Shown piece after piece: positions 32,360-43,097 of a stretch of 64,000 nt of DNA. Position numbers and translations under genes: made by a program. Source of the stretch: Closterium sp. NIES-65 (Eukaryota > Streptophyta > Zygnematophyceae > Desmidiales > Closteriaceae); assembly GCA_948144175.1 (NCBI GenBank), contig CANXME010002461.1:124001-188000 (forward strand), in the 5' to 3' direction. The notes under the pieces were generated by a model. It did no database searches. It worked only from the letters and a program-made list of their open reading frames with translations, and had not been told where the DNA came from. Positions within the stretch are counted from its first letter, which is position 1; each line of letters opens with the position of its first letter.

Positions 32360-35300
32360 TCAAGAAGTGAGCAAGTGAGGCCAAGTAGGCACAAGACCTA
32401 GCATCGTACAGAAGCGCTGATGATCACAAGGCGCAAGTGCCTTGGTAAAGATATCAGCAGTGTTGGCCTCAGAGGCCACGTAAGCAAGGCGCAGCTGACC
32501 ACGCTGCTGCAGCTCACGAGCAAGGAAGTAGCGAAGAGCAATGTGCTTCGTTCTGTGCTCCTGTCTGTGCTCCCGATACAAGGCCAGCATGGCCTTGTTG
32601 TCCACGTACAAAACTGGAGGAGAACGAGGCGGCTCTCCTAGGTCAGTCAGCAGGTAGGTGAGCCAGCGTAGCTACTGTGCAGCCATGGCCCCCGCGTAGA
32701 TCTCAGCCTCACAGCTGGAGGTGAGAACAGAAGACGAGCGGGTAGACCGCCACGAAACAGAGCTGGAACCAAGGCTGAGGGTGTAACCCTGTGACGACCG
32801 CTGCGTAGCCTGGTCGTCAGCCCAAGAAGCGTCTGCGTGACCTGAGAGGACCACTGAACGTCGCCCTCCAAGCACTAGCAACATGCTCGACGTACTGCAC
32901 ATGTAGCGCAACACCCTCTTTGCTGCAGCCATGTGCTCTGGTCGGTGTCTCCCAGGAGCAACATAGCGTGCCAAGACGCTAAGAGGGTATGCAAGGTCAG
33001 GTCGTGTGCAGGTCATCAGGTACATGAGGCAGCCAACAAGCTCTGGGTACGGGCCACACGGCTCTACGGACTCATCCGAAGGCAGAGCTGAGAGCGAGTG
33101 ACGAGTAGGCAGAGGAGTGGCCTGAGGCGAGGAGTACGTGAAACCGAAGCGCTGAAGGACCTACTGCACCATGTGTGACTGAGTCAGGGTAATGGTGCGG
33201 CGTGCTCTGTCCCGGGTGATTTGCAAGCCAAGATAGCTGCGCAGTTCACCCAGGTCTGTGCACGTGTGTCTCTTCTGCAGCTCGGACTTCACGTGGGCGA
33301 GTCGAGCAGTGTCAGCAGTGGCAAAGACCAAGTCGTCAACGTACACGAAGATCTAGAACGGCGACAAAGAGGTGTCGGTGCGCAGAAACAGCGACGGGTC
33401 GGCAGTAGAAGGAGCAAACCCAAGAGCCGCAAGTGTAGTCCTCAGTGTGTCGTGCCACTCACGGGGCGCCTAGCGGAGACCGTAGACAGGCCGCCGGAGG
33501 CTCCACTGGGTACCAGAAGGAAACGACCCAGTGAAGCCAGGTGGGCGGCGCAGCCAGATCTCCTCGTGCAGGCTGCCCTGCAGGAAAGATGTGCTGAAGT
33601 CAAGAGAGTGAAGCTCGTAGTCGCGCTGAGCAGCTATGTGCAGCAGAACCCGAAGAGTGGTCATCTTCAGGGTGGGAGAGAAGGTCTGAAAGTAGTCAAC
33701 TCCCTACCGCTGACTGAAGCTTCGAGCCACGTAACGCGCCTTGAAGACATGCGGAGAGCCCGGCGGCCACTTCACCTTGAAAATCCACATGCCATTGACG
33801 ATGTTCGCCCCAGGTGGGGGGACCTCGTCGACGTAGGTGCCTGTGGACTTCCAGGAAGCCATCTCTGCGTCCATGGCTGACTGCCACTGAGAGGAGTAGG
33901 GACCCTCGATCGCCTCAGCGTACGATCAAGGAGTCGGGATGTCTGGTGCATACGGGTCTCCCTCAGGGGCAATCACCGTGGACACGAGATGAGGCAAAGC
34001 AGCAGCAAAACACTGGAACTCCTCCTGCCTGTCCTCAAGGACGTCCGTGCTAAGAGCACACTCACCCCCGACGGACGGAGGACAGACAGACTCAGACTCA
34101 GCAACAAGACTAGTGGCGTAGTCTAGGCGACAGCGAGCAGCAAAGTCGACAAGCTCCACAACCAAGGCAGACGCAGCAGTGGACTCAAAGGAAGGGTAAG
34201 TGAGAACAGTAGCCAGGAGACGCGTGAGAGTAGGACTGGCAGCACGAAGAGAGTTAGACTCTGGGTCAGCAAGGACGGGAAGAGAGGACTCTGGAGGAGA
34301 TGGCAACGGGAGACGCAGAGGAGCAGTGGACGGACGCAGTGCCATCTGGTGTGTGCCTGGGACCGCAGGAGGACGCGGACGTGGAGCACGACTACTAGTG
34401 CGAGCAGCACGAACAGGCGACGCAGGACGAGACGCAGGCTCACGACGCTCAGCAAGACCTCCAGTAGGACCAGTATAGGGAAAAGGATCAGGCAGGGGGG
34501 AGGCGGGCTGTAAATGTGACTGCGACTGGACAGGCTGTGGACACTTTAAAGGAGGAGCATGACCAGTAGAAGGCGGAAGACCAAGAACCTGCTCAAGGAG
34601 CGGAACGAAGTACGGCCGCGGCCTCGCAGTGCCTCCAGAACTAGCAGGGACAGCTCCAGTACCCCCAGCGGCAGCACCGGCGCCAGCAGTACCTCCAGCT
34701 CCAACAGCGCCAACTCCAGCACCCTGAGAAGCACCAGCGCCAGCAGCACATCCAGCGCCAACACCCCTAGCAGCTCCAGCTCCAGCAGCACCAGCTCCAG
34801 CAGGACCGTCAGCTCGAGCAGTCTCAGCAGCTCCCCCAGGCCCAGCAGCTCCAGTACCACCTGTACGAGCACCTCCAGGACCAGTGGCTCCAGTAACTCC
34901 AGTGCCGACCCCAGGGTCAGCAGTAACAGCAGCACCTCCAGCTCCAGCAGCACGGCTCCAGCGCCGGCCAAACCTCTCGCGCAGCTCCTGCGGAGAGGGT
35001 AGCTCCCGCCTCGACGAGGCACCCGAAGAGGCCCCAAACCCAGCACCGCCAGAGGCCACACGAGCAGACCCAGCACCCCCAGGCTCCGCACCCCCAGGCT
35101 CAGCACCCCCAGGCTCTGTACCCCCAGGCTCCGCACCCCTAGGCTGAGCACCCCAAGACTCCGTACCCCCAAGCTCCGCACCCCCAGGCCCAGCACCCCC
35201 AGACTCAGCACCCCCAGGCTCAGCACCCCCAGACTCAGCACCCCCAGGCTCAACACCCCTAGCAGTACCAGAGTCAACAGCTACTTCGACAGGCTCGACT

Positions 35301-38277
35301 GCGTCTACCTGGGACACACCTGACGGGGCAGGACCCTGAGGGGGTAGGGGGTCTACCGGGGGGGACCCGGTGCAAGGAAGAGCGGCGGCGGGGGGAGGGG
35401 TGCAGTGCGGTAGGGGAAGAGACGGTAGTAAGGAACCGACTTGTCAAAGGTGACGTCCTGGGAGGACAAAACACGGCGCGAGGTGGGGTGGTAAAACTGC
35501 CAACCAGGCGCGTCAAGGGGGAAGCCAAGGAAGACGCACTGAACCGCACGGGGGGACAGCTTGTCCGCAGTCAAGTCGCGAACAAACGCCCGAGATCCCC
35601 ACACACGAAACGCAGACGCATCGCAGACCTTCCCCGTCCACCGCAAGGTGGGGGAGGTCTCTGGCAAAGAGACCCGAGGATGAAGGTTAATCTGATGCGC
35701 TGCATACTGAACCGCAAACGACCACTGAAAATGGGGAGCAGCCGCATGGAACATGCCAATGCGGCGCTCAGCAATCCCATTTTGCTGTGGAGAGGCCGGA
35801 AGCGTGAAGGTCTGGCGGATGCCCTGTGCACGAGAGAAGGCTCCCAGAAGGGCAGAGGAAAACTCCCCGCCTCTGTCAGAGTGCAAACGCAGAACAGGAA
35901 AGTCGGAGCCGAATCGCTCTCTGAGCTGGAGACGAGCTGCGCGGATCCAGTCGATCAACACCTCAGTGACGTCACCCTTGCTGTGCAAGGGGAACACCGT
36001 GGTGTAACGCGAGTAGTCGTCCACCACCAACGGGAAGTAACGCTCGTGACCCTGGCCACGGACGCGGGCGGGGCCGCACACGTCCATGTGAAGAGTCTGC
36101 AGCGGAGCCTCTGTCGGAGGAAACTCGGAGGTGTGAGGGGCGGCGCGCTGCCGCCCCTCGACGCAGGGAACGCAGGTAGGGGCAGACCCCGGAGGGAGGG
36201 GAGGGAGGGACCGGGGGAGACCAGAGACAAGGACACGGGAGGCCATGCCTCGGAGACGAGGCAGGGAGGGGTGACCAAGGCGGTGGTGTCAGAGGAGAGT
36301 CTTGTGGGACAGGAGACGACACGAGCAGGGAGCAGACTTAGGACCAGACCTGGACGCTGCAGCAAACACCTGACTCGACGCAGCTACCTGACAAGGCAAC
36401 CAGAGGAGACTCAGTAGTCAGTGTGTACAGGCTCGACCCCGGCCGACGGGTAAACGTGGCCAAGTGTTGGCCCGTCCGAGCACACATATAGTGGGTCACC
36501 CGCTGACTCGCAGGAGTGAACTGGTCAACCCCCCCATCCTGTACATCAGCACCACTCACCAAGTTCGTAGAGAACGAGGGGAGGTAGAGACCGGACTGGG
36601 TGCCAGAGGGGGCCGCCGGACACGGTAAGACAGTGGAGAAGTGGGCAAGGATAGGACCCCCAGAGGGGTCCACCAGGGAGACCGCAACCGGCCGACTAAG
36701 CGGCGTAAGCGTGGTGCGGTCTCGAAAGAAGGAGCGGGAAGCACCCGAGTCAAGGGTGAAGGTGTGTAAGGCCTGAGCCGACGTGGTACCTGGGAGAGCA
36801 GACTCACCAGCACCTGGGGCAGCAGACGCACTAGCACCTAGAGCAGCAGCCTCACCAGTACCTAGAGCAGCAGCCTCAATGCCCGGGTCAGGCGGAACAC
36901 ACAGGGAACAATCACCCTCATCACTAGTAGACACAACATACATGGCAGCAAGAATAGCATCATAATCAAGATCAAAGATAGCAACCCCCGACCTAAGTAG
37001 CTCGCCCCAGCGGGGGATCTCAGTGGCATCATGGAACTGGAGACGCCAAGCGTCCGTCAGGCGGCCGAAGCAGCGGTGGGTGGTGTGCGGGCCATCGCAC
37101 TGCTCACCAGTGCGGTCGCCGGTACGCAGAACGTAGGTACAGGGACCAGCACCCCCACCCCGCTGACGCGCAGAGTACCACTCACGAAGCTGCTGGGGGG
37201 GCGGGGTCTCACGAGTGCGCTGCTGCTGCTGGCGCCGACCACCACCGAAGCCGCGCGGCTGCGCAGAGCCACCCCGACTAGCTCCACCTCCTCCGCCGCC
37301 ACCTCCGCCACCGCCGCCACCGCCTCCTCCTCCGCTCCCACCGCCACCGCCGCCGCCGCCTCTGCCTCCACCGACGCCACCGAAGCCCCCACCCCCGCCA
37401 CCACTCCCACCACCACCCCCACTCCCTCCGCCTCCTCCACCACCACCTCCACCGCCCCCGCCAGCCCCTCCAGCGCCCTTGCCCCCCTTGCCCTTGCCGG
37501 TGCGGCGTCTCCCGCTAGGGGCAGATGCAGCACCGACCGACTCGGTGCTAAAGAAGTCGACGGCAGCAGCAGAGGCAACAGAGGGCAAAACGGGGGAGGG
37601 GGAGCACCCCTCAAAGACGGGTGCACGAGGGTCACCACGAGAGGCTCCTACAGCGACTATACTCTTCTCAGCTGCCAGGAGGCGCTCCTCGAGGAGGTCA
37701 ACGGTGAGTGTGGTGGGGCAAACAGAGAGGAAGTGGTCCCTGACTGAGCGAAGGGAGTCAGGGAGCCGGGTGACTAGGTAGTAGAGGGTGATGTACATGG
37801 GGGGGGGGGGGGGGGGTTCTTGGCGCAGAACTCAGCAGGAAGCGCAGCGCGGTAGCGGGTGTCACTAGTGCGAAGGTGCGTAACGAGGTCAGCGACAGTG
37901 GGAAAGGCGGCGAGGTCAGGAAACAGGTACGACAGCATGAGGCGGCTAAGGGCAGCAGTGGCAGGGGAAGAGAAGCGTGCAACTACAGCATCGTACAAGG
38001 TCTTAGCACTCTTGTACTGACTTAAGTGCGCGCGCTCAGTGGACGGCAAGTGACTACGCAGAGCAAGACGGGCAGCAGCATCACGTGTGGCCCACTATGA
38101 GCGAACAGTGCTGTCAGCATTGGCAGCAGGGGCAGTAGAGGCGCCAGACGTGAGATCGAACAGGGAGAGACCGTCCTTCCTATCGCACTGTAGGAAAAGC
38201 TACAGATCATCGACCCAGACCTCAAAGTCAACAGCCGAACCCTCAGCATCAAAGACTAGAACACTAGGGGTAGCCAT
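32360..38277 (-). pseudogene. Copia 2 gag-pol (degraded)
   Basis: It starts at ATG 38277 with the same opening peptide as copia 1. The Gly-rich gag, protease (LDSGASRSFF), integrase (LRLHSDRGGEFSS, SPQQNGIAERR), spacer and RT-RNase H are all recognisable, ending PHLLTS at 32360. Many in-frame stops break it, for instance TAG in place of CAG in the gag opening (DDL*LF) near 38207, and others near 38098, 33925 and 32680. A run of about 18 G at 37799-37816 replaces a shorter run in copia 1. Several stops are CAG to TAG, i.e. C-to-T. Confidence 0.88.
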
Positions 38278-38559
38278 GACAGCAGTGGCAGCAGGCTAGG
38301 GGCAGCAGTAGCAGGCGTGGCTCGGCAGTGCTCTCACCAGGGCTGGTAGGTAGGGGCCGGCAAGTGGTGGGGCAGGGCCGAGGCGCGTCGGCAGGGACAG
38401 AGCTACGACCGCGGCGGCAGCTCCTACTGTCAGTGGCGGCAGCAGTCGCTGCTGTCGGCGGCGAAGGCTGCTGCTGGTGGTGGCCGCCGCTGTTGTCGGC
38501 TGCTGCTGGCGGCGGCGGCGGCTGCTGCTGGCGGCGGCTGCTGCTGGTGGCGGAGGAGC

Positions 38560-39130
38560 CGAGGAGGGGCCGGGAAGGGTGGCGACGGGGCCACGAAGGG
38601 CGGCGACGGGGCGGAGAAGAGGCCGCCAGGGGCCGTGAAGGGCGGCGACGGGGCCGCTAGGGGCGGCGACGGGGCCGCGAAGGGTGGTGATGGGGCCGAT
38701 AGGGGCGGCGACGGGGCTGCGAAGGGCGGCGACGGGACCGCTAGGGGCGGCGACGAGGCCGCAAAGGGTGGCGACGGGGCCGCTAGAGGCGGCGACGGGG
38801 CCGCGAAGGGCGGCGACGGGGCCGATAGGGGCGGCGACGGGGCCGCGAAGGGCGGCGACGGGGCCGCTAGGGGCGGCGACGGGGCCGCGAAGGGGCCGCG
38901 AGGGGCCTCAAAGGGCGGCGAGGGGGCCGCGAAGGGCGGTGACGGGGCCGTAACGGGCGGCGACGGGGTCGCGAAGGGCGGCGACGGGGCCGCTAGGGGC
39001 GGCGACGGGGCCGCGAAGGGTGGCGACGGGGCCGCTAGGGGTGGCGACGGGGCCGCTAAGGGCGGCGACGGGGCCGCTAGGGGTGGCGGGAGGGGCCGTG
39101 AGAGGGGCCTCTAGAAGGGCGCGGCGGGCC
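38560..39130. repeat. GC-rich tandem leader repeats of copia 2
   Basis: About twenty imperfect units of GGCGGCGACGGGGCCGCGAA type (27-30 bp period) in the untranslated leader between the LTR and gag of copia 2. Confidence 0.9.
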
Positions 39131-39407
39131 GCTAAGGGAAGGGGACGCGACGAGAGGGCGGCCCACGGGGCGCGCCTCGGGCAGGGGCGACTCGCGCTCC
39201 AGTCTCAAAAAAATAAAATAAAATCGATTTTCAGTGGTGGGCCCTAGGAAGCGTTCCCACTAGGGAACCTGCTTTATACCATGTGAAGAAATGAGGAATG
39301 AATGAACTAGCAAGCAGGTGGGTACAAGTAGGAAAACCTAAACGTGTTGTACCCCATATTGTCTACTCCACTACAGCCTACACAGACTAAAGCATATGAG
39401 TTTGACA

Positions 39408-39787
39408 GATACTCCGGGCCATTTCGCATAAGCCACATGCTTACACCCGTCACCGCCCACCTCCTCCTCCCTGCTGACTGGTACGTCAGCCCCTCATTCC
39501 ACGTCAGCCTACCTCGCCCGTACGTCCCGTCCACGAGCCAACCGCCACGCAATCGCCCAGCCAGCATGACAAGACCACCAACCGAACCAATCGTCACCCC
39601 CGAGAAAATCCTGAGTCACAGAGTTCACGACCCTCGAGCAGCCCGAAGGATCGAGTTCTTACTCCGCTGGAAGGACCGTACACCCACCGAAGACAATTGG
39701 GTTCCCCTGGACAGAATCGAAAACCACCCCGTCCTCACCGAGTATCTACGCAGCCGAAATTTCAGGGATGAACACGCACTTTCGTAA
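39408..39787 (+). pseudogene. Gypsy pol C-terminus with chromodomain
   Basis: Beyond copia 2 the pol frame resumes (RYSGPFRISHMLTP, then LPADWYVSPSFHVSLPRPYV). It ends in a chromodomain-like module: EKILSHRVHDPR, EFLLRWKDRTPTEDNWVP and HPVLTEYL. The aromatic/charged pattern with WK...W is that of chromovirus integrases, which use it to target chromatin. It stops about 25 bp before the 3' LTR. Confidence 0.88.
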
Positions 39788-39814
39788 GGAGGACCTCCTT
39801 AGGGGGGGGGGTAG

Positions 39815-40133
39815 TGTAAGGAAAATTCCTTTTCCTTACTTCGCATCCCTGCTCAACGCGTACATTACTGTAGCACCACAGTCAGCACCGTTACCACTCG
39901 CAACCCTCGCATCGACAATCCGCCCGCCACCTTCGCACATCGCACCCCGACCTCACACCTACCCGCGCTCCGGGCCTCCGCTTCGACACTTTTTCCCAAC
40001 CTCAGTCCCAGGCCCGTCGCGCGACAGCCACAGTCCATTACCGTTACCACTGTAGTTTCGCAATATATTTTTTGCTCATGCCTTCGCTCATTGTACTCTT
40101 GCTTCGATAGTGCAATTCTCGTTCGTTCACTCA
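39815..40133 (+). repeat. 3' LTR of the gypsy element
   Basis: It starts TGTAAGGAAAATTCC directly after an A/G-rich tract (AGGGGGGGGGGTAG). It follows the 5' LTR to TTCACTCA at 40133, then the sequence changes to GGGCGGGTCC. The last 15 bp of the 5' LTR candidate are absent, so either the LTR really ends in TCA or it is truncated by the next element. Confidence 0.88.
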
Positions 40134-40705
40134 GGGCGGGTCCAACTCATATCAATTTGGCGGTATGCAACTTCCGTAACGAATTGCCAACTATCCGAGT
40201 TTTAAGCAGGGGATCCGAAGTCAGGCACGTGCCATGTCCAGGAGGGCCTACGCGGACTCCAGTTCCCGCCCGTTTGAACTGCCAGGCCTACGCGGACACA
40301 GCATCCCGCCCATGCGCTCAGATTTTGGACGAACACATTTGGTTCGCGAACGCTAAACTTGTCGATTGGGTAACTAGGGTTTTGGGGAAAAAAATGTGGG
40401 AATCGACATTGCGCCACATCATATTCTCGCCCCGCGCATCCAAGCCGCGCCGCAACAAACACATTGAAAATCCCTCTCGCGGGATCTATCACACTTCAGA
40501 ATAGACACGCCTCTCCAGTTCTGGTCCACCGTCTGCTTGCATTCTCTGCTGAAAATATTAATACGACTCATTGTACGCAAAAGCTTCAGCAAGATCACAC
40601 CATGTCTACCCCTCCAATTAGGATGTCCGCCATATTGCACCATGGATTCGTATCAGTTGTCGTCGCTCCAATCGGTGAGGTGCTGAAGTTGTGGCTGCCG
40701 ACTCC
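40134..40705. other. 5' flank of the Harbinger transposase gene
   Basis: About 570 bp between the gypsy LTR and the transposase start. A sequence beginning GGGCGGGTCCAACTC abuts the LTR and may be the left end of the Harbinger element, but I found no inverted partner to the right. A short upstream ATG at 40642 followed by GTGAGG could be a small first exon. Confidence 0.5.
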
Positions 40706-41779
40706 ATGGTGCGCTCCCGTGGCAACTTGAGACGCCGTTGGCAGAACCTTCTTAAGAATCTCAACAACGATCTCTTCGTATTGTTGTTCAGGATGGAGAA
40801 ACATGTGTTCCAATACATCCTCGGCGAATACGATCTGGTGCGACGTCTGCTTACTCGTAACAGCCTCACACCGGAACTGCGTGTTGCATTGGCGCTCACA
40901 AGGCTGGGTCACGGATGGACGTACCGTCTGTTGGGTCTTCATTTCGGAGTCAGCAGGAACATAGCTATGAATGCCTGCGACGACTTTGAAGCTTTCCTAA
41001 TGTCCGATTTATGCCCCTTATGGGTGCAATGGCCTAATGAAGCTGATCTCCCTCGTATGGAGCGCGAATTCATTCGGCTGGGCGGCATCCCTGGCGTTGT
41101 GGGCGCCCTTGACGGTACATTCGTGCTTGTTAGGGGTTTTGGAGAGCACAAAGTCGACTATCAAAACCGTAAGGGTAGTTATTCAGTGATACTTCAACTT
41201 GTTGTGGATGCACGGGGTTACATTTGGGATTTCGACGTGGGCTGGCCTGGAAGTGTGAATGATGCTAGGGTGTGGAACAATTGTCGTGCGAAAGCAAGAA
41301 TTGAAAACGGTGAACTACATGGAAGGAGCCTAGTGGCGAATGCTGCCTACCCCCTACGTTCCTACATGCTACCCCCATTCAAAGTGCCTACCAACAGGAA
41401 TTTAAGCGACGCCGAAGCGATCTACAACAAACTGCCAAGCAGGGAGCGGATGGTGGTTGAGCAAACAAACGGTTGCCTCAAAGGGAAGTACCGCATAATG
41501 GACGGCATGATGCAGTCGCATCCCAACAAGGTGCCCCGCACGGTCGGTGCATGTTGCGTCCTTCACAACATTGAAAACTGCCTCGGGTCTCGTCCACGAG
41601 CGACCGCACCACGTGACGCGCACCGTTGGTGGCTGACCGAACCAGCAACCGGTGTGCGTCTTATTCCAGAGGATGCGCCGGGCTTCACGCCGTCTCTCCG
41701 TCGAGATCGTCTTGCGGCTGATTTGCACGCGGGATGGGTGCGCTCACATCCGGCCATGAACCGACCAAGGATCGGGTGA
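40706..41779 (+). CDS. PIF/Harbinger DDE transposase (HARBI1-like)
   Basis: An open frame of about 357 codons from ATG 40706. An N-terminal helical part (FGVSRNIAMNACDDFEAFL) resembles the helix-turn-helix of HARBI1. The DDE_Tnp_4 nuclease core shows VVGALDGTF (first Asp), WPGSVNDARVW (second Asp) and VVEQTNGCLKGKYRIM (Glu). The block usually GDxGYP reads NAAYPLRSYMLPPF. The length matches the family. It cuts and pastes the element and would act together with a Myb-like partner, which is encoded convergently and overlaps its 3' end by about 95 bp. Confidence 0.9.
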   Translation: MVRSRGNLRRRWQNLLKNLNNDLFVLLFRMEKHVFQYILGEYDLVRRLLTRNSLTPELRVALALTRLGHGWTYRLLGLHFGVSRNIAMNACDDFEAFLMSDLCPLWVQWPNEADLPRMEREFIRLGGIPGVVGALDGTFVLVRGFGEHKVDYQNRKGSYSVILQLVVDARGYIWDFDVGWPGSVNDARVWNNCRAKARIENGELHGRSLVANAAYPLRSYMLPPFKVPTNRNLSDAEAIYNKLPSRERMVVEQTNGCLKGKYRIMDGMMQSHPNKVPRTVGACCVLHNIENCLGSRPRATAPRDAHRWWLTEPATGVRLIPEDAPGFTPSLRRDRLAADLHAGWVRSHPAMNRPRIG

Positions 41780-43097
41780 GTGATTCAAACCTATCGCATG
41801 CACGATCAGCTGCAGCACTAGTAGCAGAAGCAATGCTCTCGGCCATTGCGTTTGCAATGAAAGATTCAGGCCCCATAATACTCACCCCTCCATTCATACG
41901 ACCATTACCACGCGTTGGAATCTCATTTGCAGGAGGCGCCCTCGCCCCAGCCGCGGAACAAGGGCTGGGGCCGGACCTCGGTGAAGTGCTATCATCGACC
42001 GTGGCACCGCCGTGAGGGAGTGGGGTAGCTGATGGGCGGGGCCTCTTGGTTCCCGCAACGACCGGAATGGCAGGTGGAGGTGTAGTACCGAAGCTTGGTG
42101 GAGGAACCCGAGGCGCGAACGAGCTCCCACCGGTTGTTGCAGCAAGGATGGTTGCGTCCACGCTTGCAGCGACCTGGGTTGGGCCGTCCGCACGGGCTGG
42201 TCCGCGGCGGGAGCGCACTGGTCCCACCGAGGGGGCAGTGGTGGTCCTATCCATTGCGCAGGGTTTTATGCCATGAAAGGTTAGAGATTAGAGTAGTTAG
42301 TCGGCCGCAGACATAGGTGACTAGGTGGTGGGGTTTTGTGGGTGCTTTTTTTGAGTAGTATGTGGTAGAAAGCATGGCATACCTTCTGGTGCGGTCGGCG
42401 GGTTACCAGCCACATTGCTTGTCACGCGATGTGGGGGGACGATAGCCGGATGGTTCCCACGGATGGTGTCCATCAAGGTGTACCAGATCAGCTTGTAACG
42501 CAGTGATGCAGCTCCAGAACGGTTCAGCCGGTCGCGGAGCTAGCGGTACTGGGCCTCGATGCGGAGCATCTTCATCTTGCAAGCTGCCAAAGTGAAGCGG
42601 AACTGAGGGTGGCGCTCTTTCAGCAAGGTGAACAGGGAGGTCCAGTAGTTAGCGCCCTGGACTCCCCTCATCAAGTCCCACTCTTCATCAAGGTCAACCC
42701 GAGCTTGCACCAGCTGTAACGTTTCCGATGCAGTCCAGTGAACACGGGTGCGTGTGTCCGCAGCAGCGATTGTTGGCGTTACAATAGGGGTGTGGTTGGC
42801 ATCACTAGGGGTGTTGTTCCTCGTGGACTGCAGAGGTGTTCCGAGGAAGCCAGAGTTGTCAACATCCGGGAGTTCGTCAAGGTGCTCTTCGTAGTAGTCA
42901 TCAGCAAGGTTCAGCGGCTCGTCGTCATCCAGCACAATAGTAGGGCCTCGCCCTGCTTGCGCGATAGTAGTACTACCCCCAGGACCAGGTGTAAACAAAC
43001 TGGGTGTTGGAGCAGCGACAGATTCCTGTGTTTCAAGCACTTCGTCTTCATATGCGCGGAGGGTATTGCTGCGAGGGTCGGGCTGCGAGTAAGACAT
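41685..43097 (-). pseudogene. Harbinger Myb/SANT-like partner protein, nonsense-mutated
   Basis: Exon 1 runs 42383-43097 and exon 2 about 41685-42250, with donor GAAG|GTATGC. An acidic N-terminal part precedes a trihelix/SANT-like domain (RVHWTASETLQLVQARVDLD, WTSLFTLLKERHPQ, KMKMLRIEAQYR). There the frame hits TAG (42540-42542), but it continues convincingly as LRDRLNRSGAASLRYKLIWY. The TAG is one C-to-T step from CAG, so it looks like a nonsense mutation. Exon 2 is Pro/Ala-rich with a C-terminal helical segment (MAESIASATSAAADRACDRF). In PIF elements this protein binds the ends and helps transposase enter the nucleus. Confidence 0.75.

Larger units (their letters stand above)
32037..39407 (-). 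mobile_element. Ty1/copia element 2 inserted in gypsy pol, antisense
   Basis: 126-bp LTRs at 32037-32162 and 39282-39407, differing at a handful of positions, flanked by the target duplication GATAC (32032-32036 and 39408-39412). It belongs to the same family as copia 1 by protein sequence and leader repeats, but its LTRs are clearly different in sequence, so it is not a recent copy of the same element. Confidence 0.95.
20262..40133 (+). mobile_element. Ty3/gypsy chromovirus, split by two nested copia insertions
   Basis: It has an LTR at each end (20262-20603 and 39815-40133), gag with a CCHC knuckle, protease, RT, RNase H, integrase and a C-terminal chromodomain, with a purine-rich tract just before the 3' LTR. 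Without the two copia insertions it is about 5.1 kb. A primer-binding-like TTGGTATTCAGAGC (resembling initiator-Met tRNA) follows the 5' LTR. No target duplication is seen: the left flank ends GATCAG and the right flank begins GGGCGG. Several nonsense codons make it non-autonomous. Confidence 0.93.

Noticed and set aside
20203..40139. A target-site duplication for the gypsy element
   Set aside because: The left flank GATCAG and right flank GGGCGG do not match, so none is claimed.
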